Positions 24,285 through 30,271 of a stretch of DNA of 30,271 nt are shown here, in pieces. Positions within the stretch are counted from its first letter, which is position 1. Every line of letters begins with the position of its first letter. The DNA lies in NCBI GenBank assembly GCA_900299205.1, contig OMIW01000058.1, forward strand, positions 1 to 30,271. Reading direction: 5' to 3'. A program made the translations under genes and the position numbers. A model generated the notes under the pieces. The model saw nothing but the letters and a program-made list of their open reading frames with translations, had not been told where the DNA came from and made no database searches. The DNA is from Pseudomonadota bacterium. GTDB lineage: Bacteria; Bdellovibrionota_C; UBA2361; OMIW01.

Positions 24285-25418
24285 ATGATCATTGGAGTAC
24301 CCCGAGAGAGAAAGACGCTGGAGAAGCGGGTTGCCCTCACCCCTGATGGTGCGGCCGAGCTTACCAAAAGAGGCCACACCGTCCTGATTGAAAAAAATGC
24401 GGGGGCTGGTTCGTTCTTTTCGGATGATGATTACAGCTCCGTTGGCTGCGAAATAGCATCAACCCTGACGAGTGTATGGTCCCGCGCTGAGCTCATCGTC
24501 AAGGTGAAGGAACCGCACGAAGAGGAATATTCTCTCTTTCGTCCGGGGCTCGCACTCTTCGATTATCTTCATCTGGCGAGCATGCCAGAGGTAGCTGAGA
24601 AGCTCCTCTCGGCAAAGGTGACTGGTATCGCTTACGAGCTGGTGCAGACAAACGACCGACGTCTCCCCCTTCTTGAACCCATGAGTGAAGTTGCCGGAAA
24701 ACTCTCTGTCCTCAACGGCTCGTATTCACTGCTCTCCCAGAATGGAGGACGGGGCGTTCTTCTCGGAGGGACGGTCGGAGTCGCTCCGGGGAAGGTCGTG
24801 ATTATCGGCGCTGGGATTGCAGGACGGAACGCAGCTGAGGTCGCCCTCGGTATGGGCGCGCGGGTGACCATTCTCGATGTTGACTATCGAAAATTAGAGG
24901 CCGCAAAAATCCAGTTCAATAACCGGGCGATCGTCGTTCATTCAACTCGTCCGAGCATCGAGAGAGCGATCCGTAACGCCGACCTTCTTATCGGTGCCGT
25001 GCTCATTCCAGGCGCGGCCGCCCCCCGACTCATCACCCGCGAGATGATTGCTTCGATGAAGCAAGGCTCGGTTTTTGTCGACATCAGCATTGATCAGGGT
25101 GGTTGCTCTGAGACGATACGACCAACCTCGCTCGATGAACCGGTTTACGTGCAGGATGGCGTGGTTCACTACGGAGTCTGCAATATGCCTGCACAAACTC
25201 CCCGAACTTCAACCCTTGCTCTCACGGCGGCGACCCTCCCATACATCATCGAACTCGCCGATCGAGGCATTCAGGGGGCGCTCACTAGCAATCCGTCTCT
25301 GAGGGGGGCGGTGAACACGCACGGGGGAATGATGACGAACGAACCTTGTGGGGAGAGCCTCGCCATTCCGTACATACCGATTGAAACAGCACTACGCGAG
25401 GCACCGCTGAGCGTATAA
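24285..25418 (+). CDS. ald: Alanine dehydrogenase
   Basis: Converts L-alanine and NAD+ to pyruvate, ammonia and NADH, and the reverse. The 377-residue protein has the canonical residues at their canonical positions: R15 in KRVALTP, K75 in KVKEP and H96 in YLHLA. The nucleotide-binding loop is GAGIAGRNAAEVALGMGA (about 175-192). A VDISIDQGG box holds the family aspartate (about D270). GVCNMPAQTPRTST completes the set. The ATG at 24285 has GGAGGAG 7 nt upstream. Divergent from tyrS; 118 nt before the glutamate-cysteine ligase gene on the same strand. Confidence 0.96.
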   Translation: MIIGVPRERKTLEKRVALTPDGAAELTKRGHTVLIEKNAGAGSFFSDDDYSSVGCEIASTLTSVWSRAELIVKVKEPHEEEYSLFRPGLALFDYLHLASMPEVAEKLLSAKVTGIAYELVQTNDRRLPLLEPMSEVAGKLSVLNGSYSLLSQNGGRGVLLGGTVGVAPGKVVIIGAGIAGRNAAEVALGMGARVTILDVDYRKLEAAKIQFNNRAIVVHSTRPSIERAIRNADLLIGAVLIPGAAAPRLITREMIASMKQGSVFVDISIDQGGCSETIRPTSLDEPVYVQDGVVHYGVCNMPAQTPRTSTLALTAATLPYIIELADRGIQGALTSNPSLRGAVNTHGGMMTNEPCGESLAIPYIPIETALREAPLSV

Positions 25419-25536
25419 TCGAGAAGTCCTCGTGAGGAGGGGGGTGAGCTTGGGGGATGGTGCCGACGCCAGAGCTAGGTAGAATGAAGGGGAGATGCCT
25501 CAGTATGGACTCCCCCCTTCCTTGTGAGTATCGCCC

Positions 25537-26826
25537 ATGTCCAGCTCTCCTCACGAAACTTCCCTCCCGGCGTGGCTTTTAGCACCATTTGAGCGAGGGA
25601 TAAGGCCTCATGGCTCTTTTTCGAGCGGGGTTGAGCTCGAATACCTGCTTGTCGATGAGGCCACTCTCTCGATGGCTCCATACGAAGGGGCCCGAGGGGT
25701 TAGTGCCCTCCTCTATCGCCTCATCTCTGAAAATGGGTGGGCTCCCGTCACTGAGGGGAGCTCCCTCATTGGCCTATCTCGCGACAGTTCGCACCTATCC
25801 ATAGAACCAGGTGGTGCAGTCGAAATCGCAACCCGACCTCATACCTCGCTTGATGGTCTCCTCGCAGAAACCGCGGAGCTCACCGCTGAGCTCTCGTCGG
25901 CAGCGCACCACCTCTCTCGTCGCCTCCTCTGCATGGGATATCACCCCACCGAGACCAAAGAGGATGTTGCCCTCGTCCCCAAGCGTCGCTATCACCTGAT
26001 GTATCCGATCATGGGGCGAACCGGCGCACTCGGACAGGAGATGATGAAACTCACTGCTTCGGTGCAGGTCACCCTCGATTTTTCGAGCGAAGAAGATGCG
26101 ATGAGAAAGTACGCCCTCGCGTGTCGCCTCGTTCCTATCTGCATCGCCCTATCGGCAAATAGCCCGTTTCGCCAAGGCGCTCGTCTTCCATATGCGTCGT
26201 TCCGATCTCACATCTGGACCCATACCGACCCGAAGCGCACCGGTTTGCCGTCAGGAATGCCCGAGCACGCCCGATCGTTCAATGATTACGTCGCTTGGGC
26301 ACTGGAAGCTCCCGTTTATTTCTTGGAACGACAGGGACAGCTCATTCCGCACCCCGGTAGCTCGTTCCGTCACCTTCTGATCGGGGAAGGTGGTCTCGAA
26401 AATACCCCCTCTCTCGGCGATTGGGAACTTCACCTATCGACCCTCTTCCCGTGGGTACGGCTTCGCAGCTATCTTGAATTGCGAGCGTTTGATATGGTGC
26501 CTCCTCCTCTGCAATACGCGCTTATCGCGCTCGTGCACGGATTATTCTATCACCCCGATGGACTTGGGCCCGCTGAGCAGATCGTCGCCCACATAAACCA
26601 TAATGCCCTCGTTCGTCTGATAGAGGAGGCTATTACCAGTGGCCTTTACTCTGAAGAAGAGGCTCTCTCACCGCTCAGCTCACTCTGCGAACGCGCGCTT
26701 GCGGTCGCATCTCAGGGACTCGCGCCTCACCATAAACATCTCTTGGCTCCTCTCCGCGATCTGCTCAACGGTAATGCGGATCGCTCAGTAGCGCTCGAAC
26801 CCTGGGTAAAGAGGTGTCTCTTGTAG
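25537..26826 (+). CDS. gshA: Glutamate-cysteine ligase, GCS2 (EgtA/plant-like) type
   Basis: Joins glutamate and cysteine to gamma-glutamylcysteine using ATP. The 429-residue protein has the GCS2 signatures. GVELEYLLVD (31-40) is the substrate/metal start, SIEPGGAVEIA (88-98) follows, and PKRRYHLMYPIMG (148-160) with RTGALGQEMM and TASVQVTLDF makes the core. ANSPF comes at 207-211 and then IWTHTDPKRTG. The length and motifs fit the EgtA/plant type, not the E. coli GshA type. The ATG at 25537 lacks a strong ribosome-binding site. It follows ald by 118 nt with no clear terminator between, and converges on an MFS gene 23 nt away. A likely partner, an ATP-grasp gene, lies about 1.5 kb beyond. Confidence 0.86.
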   Translation: MSSSPHETSLPAWLLAPFERGIRPHGSFSSGVELEYLLVDEATLSMAPYEGARGVSALLYRLISENGWAPVTEGSSLIGLSRDSSHLSIEPGGAVEIATRPHTSLDGLLAETAELTAELSSAAHHLSRRLLCMGYHPTETKEDVALVPKRRYHLMYPIMGRTGALGQEMMKLTASVQVTLDFSSEEDAMRKYALACRLVPICIALSANSPFRQGARLPYASFRSHIWTHTDPKRTGLPSGMPEHARSFNDYVAWALEAPVYFLERQGQLIPHPGSSFRHLLIGEGGLENTPSLGDWELHLSTLFPWVRLRSYLELRAFDMVPPPLQYALIALVHGLFYHPDGLGPAEQIVAHINHNALVRLIEEAITSGLYSEEEALSPLSSLCERALAVASQGLAPHHKHLLAPLRDLLNGNADRSVALEPWVKRCLL

Positions 26827-26849
26827 CGTCCTGACTCCCACTCATTTTA

Positions 26850-28019
26850 TCACTTTTTACGACCACTATGGCCCTGGGCCGCTCCTACACCCCACAAAGC
26901 GATCGCGATAAGAAGCGCACCTCCAAGAGTAAATCCCATCCCGATAGAGTAGCGCTCACTGATCCATCCCGTGATCAGCCCTCCCCCCGCAACAAGGCAC
27001 GCAGTCGCAAACCCAAAAACCGAGAGCACCGTGGCTCGCACCGGGCTCGGAAGCTCGCGATTCAATTCACTCCGAAATAATGTTGGAACGATCCCGTACA
27101 CGACTTGGGGCACAAAAGTGGACCCAAGGAGCAGCCAAAGCCACAGCTGGGATTGCCCAAGCACTATGAGCGACACCCCACCCACAGCAACTATTGCCAG
27201 CATCGTCGGCAGGGGATTATCTCCTACCCCCGCCCGCTGTCCGAGTCGGGATGCCATGAGCGACACAAGCGTCCACACCAGATAGAGCCAACCAAAATGA
27301 CGGGCAGATACCCCCACTGTGCCGTGGAGATACTGCTGAATGAAACGGAAATAGATCTCGCACGCCCCCAAGCCACACACCGCAAGCGTCGTGCAAACAA
27401 AAAGAGCCCGGATACTCATCACCTGATAAAGCCCCGCCTTGACCTGAGTCAAAAAATCGTGACCATCTGCTGCTCGAGTGGCTGAGGGTTCAACAAGCGT
27501 CATCGTTGCAGCCACACAAACGATCATCGGGATAATCGTTGCTACTACCGGCACCTGATACCCCCACGGGATCATAAGCCCTCCTCCCACCGTTGCAATT
27601 CCCGTCGCAATGAGCCCGACTTGATGAGACCGGGCCTCGTATTCGGCATACCGATGGGTTTGCTGCCGATCTTGGAGGGTATCGAACAAAAAAGCGCTAT
27701 CGGTCCCTGAGTCGAATGCAAACGCTACTCCCAACACGGCAAAACTGATAAAAAAAATGGTATTCCCCGACCCAAGTCCCGTCAAAATCCACGACACGGC
27801 TCTCGCAACCGCTGCAAAGACCAGGGTCCACTTCCGTCCGAGTCGATCCGACGCGATGCCACTGGGAACCTCAAAAAGAAACTGCCCCGCCGCTCGCGCC
27901 GCGATACAACACCCGATATCAAAAGCGGAAATCCCGCGCTGATCGAGATACAAAAAAAGACAAGGCAATCCAAAAACCGCTCGACGAGTTGCGATAAATA
28001 ACCAATAGCTTGGGGGCAT
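26850..28019 (-). CDS. Major facilitator superfamily transporter
   Basis: A 389-residue protein with about twelve hydrophobic helices. The loop 2-3 motif is GIASDRLGRK (54-63), the MFS motif A. The fold resembles drug or small-solute efflux members, but I see no substrate-specific motif. The ATG at 28019 has TGAGG about 6 nt upstream. It converges on the glutamate-cysteine ligase gene. A possible terminator lies between it and the ATP-grasp gene upstream, so it may be its own unit. Export of thiols or peptides would fit the neighbours, but this is only a guess. Confidence 0.85.
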   Translation of the reverse strand: MPPSYWLFIATRRAVFGLPCLFLYLDQRGISAFDIGCCIAARAAGQFLFEVPSGIASDRLGRKWTLVFAAVARAVSWILTGLGSGNTIFFISFAVLGVAFAFDSGTDSAFLFDTLQDRQQTHRYAEYEARSHQVGLIATGIATVGGGLMIPWGYQVPVVATIIPMIVCVAATMTLVEPSATRAADGHDFLTQVKAGLYQVMSIRALFVCTTLAVCGLGACEIYFRFIQQYLHGTVGVSARHFGWLYLVWTLVSLMASRLGQRAGVGDNPLPTMLAIVAVGGVSLIVLGQSQLWLWLLLGSTFVPQVVYGIVPTLFRSELNRELPSPVRATVLSVFGFATACLVAGGGLITGWISERYSIGMGFTLGGALLIAIALWGVGAAQGHSGRKK

Positions 28020-28093
28020 GGATGCCTCAGAGAGTTAATGAAGAGGGAGGGTGCAATCTTATTCAGAGGGGGACTACTCGCATCTCTGACGGC

Positions 28094-28118
28094 AAAAAAC
28101 GAGCGATGCGCCCGTTTT
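28094..28118 (-). terminator. Possible terminator after the ATP-grasp gene
   Basis: Reading leftward, a hairpin of ACGGGC (28115-28110) with GCTCGT (28104-28099), extended by A-T pairs, is followed by T residues at 28099-28094. It lies in a 268-nt gap (28020-28287) between the ATP-grasp gene and the MFS gene. The gap has no credible ORF. It also contains a GGTTA...TAACC hairpin near 28236-28260 and two imperfect copies of a GGACTT-rich 12-mer on the minus strand. Confidence 0.45.
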
Positions 28119-28287
28119 GCGTGAGAGGAAAGGACCGCGAGGATCCAAATCGAGCGAGCGGTCACAGCAAACCACGACTCAGTATCGGAAACCAGTACCC
28201 GAGCCAAGTCCCCGGAAAGTAGGGAGGCTAAGTCCGGTTAACAACTAAAAAAGCTAACCCTCATGCGGATGGGCCCGACTTCATGTA

Positions 28288-29355
28288 TCACGCTACCGAC
28301 TGGATTCCCTTACCGTTTCCGCGCCTCCGCTCCTCTTCGACCCGAAACCCAAGAGCCCGAAGAACCGCTTTCGTCACGGGCCGACCAGCTCCTTGGTACG
28401 GCTGCTCATGGATATAGAGAACGGGGTTAAAGTTCATCTCAATGATCGCATGATTATCGGGGGTCGGGGGAGCTGAGGGATCCTCGATAATCATATCAAC
28501 GCCGGTTATCCTCGACGCAACAGCACGCGCCGCTGCATTTGCTATTTCCTTGTACCCAGGATGCACATCGTCGGTTCGATCTATCGAATCCCCCCCCGTG
28601 CTGATATTTGAGTTCTGCCGCAAGAATATCTGAGTACCCAGCTTCAGAACGCTCGACTGACTGAGCCCCTGAGACTGCAACATCATGAGCTCGACCTCAC
28701 CGAGCTGTATCTTCTCCAGAGGCTTCGTGTGGCCAACCCCCCGCCGAGGATCGTCGTTCTTTTTGGCGACCAGCTCCGCTATCGAGCTGCGACCATCCCC
28801 AATCACATTAGCTGGAATCCGCTGACAAATTCCCTCGACCGCAAAATCGACAACGATAAAGCGATACTCATCACCAGGCACCCATTCCTCGATCACCACG
28901 GTGCTATCGTGCTGGAGTCCTTTCTGAACGAGTTCTACAAGGGCTCCCTCCGAGAAAGGGTACTGCAGAAAGTGAATACCAATCCCAAAATTAGTGGTGG
29001 TGGGTTTGACCACAACCGAATGGGCCGACAGAATCTCGTAGTATTGTATCACCTCAGCCGCCGAGGACACCTGTACCCCGCCGGGGACCCGCACCCCAGC
29101 CTCGTGGAGGATGAGCTTACATACCTGTTTGTTCTCCATGACCAGAAAGGTCATATATGAATCCACCCCTGTTTTAGAGGCCTGACGCACATACTGGGTA
29201 ACGGCCCCCTGAGAAAGACGGAGGAAGTTGTTGGTCCGATCAAGGAGCTCAACAGTAATCCCCGCACCAAAACATTGCTCAATCAGAAGTCGAGTCGAGA
29301 GCTCAAGATCGTTGACGCGGTCGAGAGGGTTCAGGCGCTGCACATACGGGGGCAT
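28288..29355 (-). CDS. ATP-grasp ligase like the GshF C-terminal (glutathione synthetase) module
   Basis: The 355-residue protein reads like the ATP-grasp half of bifunctional GshF/GshAB, here standing alone. Key segments in order: LSTRLLIEQCFGAGI (19-33), YVRQASKTG (55-63), VVVKPTTTNFGIGI (114-127, ATP loop), EEWVPGDEYRFIVV (156-169), RIPANVIGDG (179-188), DDPRRGVGHTKPLEKIQLGE (201-220), NSNISTGGDSID (248-259) and the metal-binding IIEMNFNP (304-311). It would add glycine to gamma-glutamylcysteine, or another amino acid to a related substrate. The ATG at 29355 has AGGAAG 4 nt upstream. An in-frame GTG at 29445 would add 30 unlike residues. aroQ lies 163 nt upstream on the same strand. Cyanophycin-synthetase relatives share the fold, so glutathione is likely but not certain. 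Confidence 0.8.
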   Translation of the reverse strand: MPPYVQRLNPLDRVNDLELSTRLLIEQCFGAGITVELLDRTNNFLRLSQGAVTQYVRQASKTGVDSYMTFLVMENKQVCKLILHEAGVRVPGGVQVSSAAEVIQYYEILSAHSVVVKPTTTNFGIGIHFLQYPFSEGALVELVQKGLQHDSTVVIEEWVPGDEYRFIVVDFAVEGICQRIPANVIGDGRSSIAELVAKKNDDPRRGVGHTKPLEKIQLGEVELMMLQSQGLSQSSVLKLGTQIFLRQNSNISTGGDSIDRTDDVHPGYKEIANAAARAVASRITGVDMIIEDPSAPPTPDNHAIIEMNFNPVLYIHEQPYQGAGRPVTKAVLRALGFRVEEERRRGNGKGIQSVA

Positions 29356-29518
29356 GAGACTTCCTTGCAGTTGGAGGCAAAAACGAGAGCCGGAAAAACT
29401 CGACCCTCCAGAGTATTGTCGGATGAGAGAGCAGGCCCATGCCACCCCCGTTTATCGCGGGACTCAACAGAACCTTCTCGCTAACATCACGAAACTGACT
29501 CTTCCTCAACCCAGGTTC

Positions 29519-29971
29519 CTATACCTGAGAGCCCTGTTCCTCTAACATGCCGAGCAATGCATCTAAAGCCAAACGATAACCGCGGGCACCCAATCCCACT
29601 ATCACCCCCCGCGCTAGGGGACTTATGTAGCTGTGGTGGCGGAATGGCTCCCTTGCATGAATATTTGAGAGATGTACCTCAATAATCGGCACCGTCAAGA
29701 TTTCCAGAGCGTCCCGAAGAGCGATACTCGTATGGGTATACCCTCCAGGATTGATGATCAAACCCGCCCAGCGAGACCGCCCCTCCTGGATCGTATCAAT
29801 CAGCGCACCCTCGCTATTCGATTGGTAATGCTCAAGGGTCACCCCTCTGGCGCTGGCGGTGGTGGTGAGCTGCTCCGTAATCGACGAAAGAGACGTTGCG
29901 CCGTACCTCAGGGGGTCTCGTACCCCCAGCAGGTTGAGATTTGGACCGTTTATAAGAGCTAAGATTGCCAT
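29519..29971 (-). CDS. aroQ: 3-dehydroquinate dehydratase, type II
   Basis: Dehydrates 3-dehydroquinate to 3-dehydroshikimate in the shikimate pathway. The 150-residue protein is the normal type II length. It has GPNLNLLGVRDP with R18, the catalytic Y23 in RYG, INPGGYTHTSIALRDAL (73-89) and EVHLSNIHAREPFRHHS with catalytic H100. The ATG at 29971 has no strong ribosome-binding site and lies 21 nt after the stop of the upstream Pro/Gly-rich gene, so it may be coupled to it. Confidence 0.95.
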   Translation of the reverse strand: MAILALINGPNLNLLGVRDPLRYGATSLSSITEQLTTTASARGVTLEHYQSNSEGALIDTIQEGRSRWAGLIINPGGYTHTSIALRDALEILTVPIIEVHLSNIHAREPFRHHSYISPLARGVIVGLGARGYRLALDALLGMLEEQGSQV

Positions 29972-29992
29972 ATAGCGACAACGAAGAGGGCA

Positions 29993-30271
29993 CTATCCGA
30001 CCGTCGTGGGGGTAGGGGTATATAGGCTCCCCAACGGATTTTGTTCAAAATACCTCGCCACGGCTGCGGGATTGTACCCAGGCTGCGACTGCGCGTACGT
30101 CGGAGGCCGGAAGCCTCCCCCTGGTTGATATGGTAAGGAAGGTTGCACCGGCGCACTGGAGTATCCCCCCATCTGTCCCCACTGGCCGCTCGTCTGGCCC
30201 TGCGACCCCAACCATGGATACCGAAAAGTCCCAGGCTGAACGAATATCTCCCGAACGGTTCCCTGCAGCAA
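29993..30271 (-). CDS. C-terminal part of a Pro/Gly/Gln-rich protein, cut by the window edge
   Basis: The frame is open at the right edge, so this is only the last 92 residues of a protein of unknown length. The visible part is low complexity, rich in P, G, Q, S and Y. It has aromatic repeats such as SYSS-like, PYQPGGG and PTYAQSQPGYNP, and ends with a more ordered AVARYFEQNPLGSLY. I recognise no family. Such tails occur in envelope and adhesive proteins, but also in disordered cytosolic ones. It directly precedes aroQ. Confidence 0.6.
   Translation of the reverse strand: MLQGTVREIFVQPGTFRYPWLGSQGQTSGQWGQMGGYSSAPVQPSLPYQPGGGFRPPTYAQSQPGYNPAAVARYFEQNPLGSLYTPTPTTVG

Noticed and set aside
25419-25536. 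A GGGGAG...CTCCCC hairpin between ald and gshA as a terminator
   Set aside because: The loop is long (15 nt) and no T tract follows, so read-through is as likely.

Overview
The window looks like the chromosome of a diderm (Gram-negative) bacterium of moderate GC. It has a TonB-dependent outer-membrane receptor, two probable lipoproteins, a RegB/RegA-type redox two-component pair and many housekeeping enzymes. The mix suggests a proteobacterial or deltaproteobacterial/Bdellovibrionota-like lineage, but no rRNA or other marker fixes the taxon. Genes are packed tightly on both strands in short groups. I saw no tRNA, rRNA, CRISPR array, transposase or phage gene.

Layout. 1-3.9 kb (+): a GNAT-like protein open at the window edge, an M23-type peptidase without a visible signal peptide, and an S9A prolyl oligopeptidase. 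3.9-4.1 kb: a non-coding stretch ending in a strong intrinsic terminator. 4.1-7.1 kb (-): two small lipoproteins (one BamE/SmpA-like, with a Tat-like signal) and an ABC-F ATPase. 7.3-11.0 kb (-): a PepSY-type inner-membrane protein and a FecA-like TonB receptor. 11.2-13.2 kb (+): a RegB-like sensor kinase and a RegA-like regulator, divergent from the receptor, with a perfect RegA-type inverted repeat between them. 13.4-15.7 kb: a small exported ORF with a possible frameshift, a second GNAT protein and an ACT-domain protein. 15.8-18.1 kb (-): a papain/calpain-like cysteine-protease-fold protein followed 6 nt later by a zinc alcohol dehydrogenase. 18.3-22.3 kb: folD (-), then guaB and lysC (+). 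22.4-22.8 kb: a truncated metallo-beta-lactamase/beta-CASP remnant converging on tyrS (-). 24.3-26.8 kb (+): alanine dehydrogenase and a GCS2-type glutamate-cysteine ligase. 26.9-30.3 kb (-): an MFS transporter, a stand-alone ATP-grasp enzyme like the C-terminal half of GshF, type II dehydroquinase (aroQ), and the C-terminus of a Pro/Gly-rich protein.

How the genes may work together. The receptor, PepSY protein and RegB/RegA pair plausibly form one redox-controlled metal (probably ferri-siderophore) uptake unit. The glutamate-cysteine ligase and the ATP-grasp enzyme together could make glutathione by an unusual split arrangement. The IMP dehydrogenase resembles the Tritrichomonas foetus type. 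The cysteine-protease-fold protein is the least explained gene. Assignments rest on reading motifs by eye; no searches were run.
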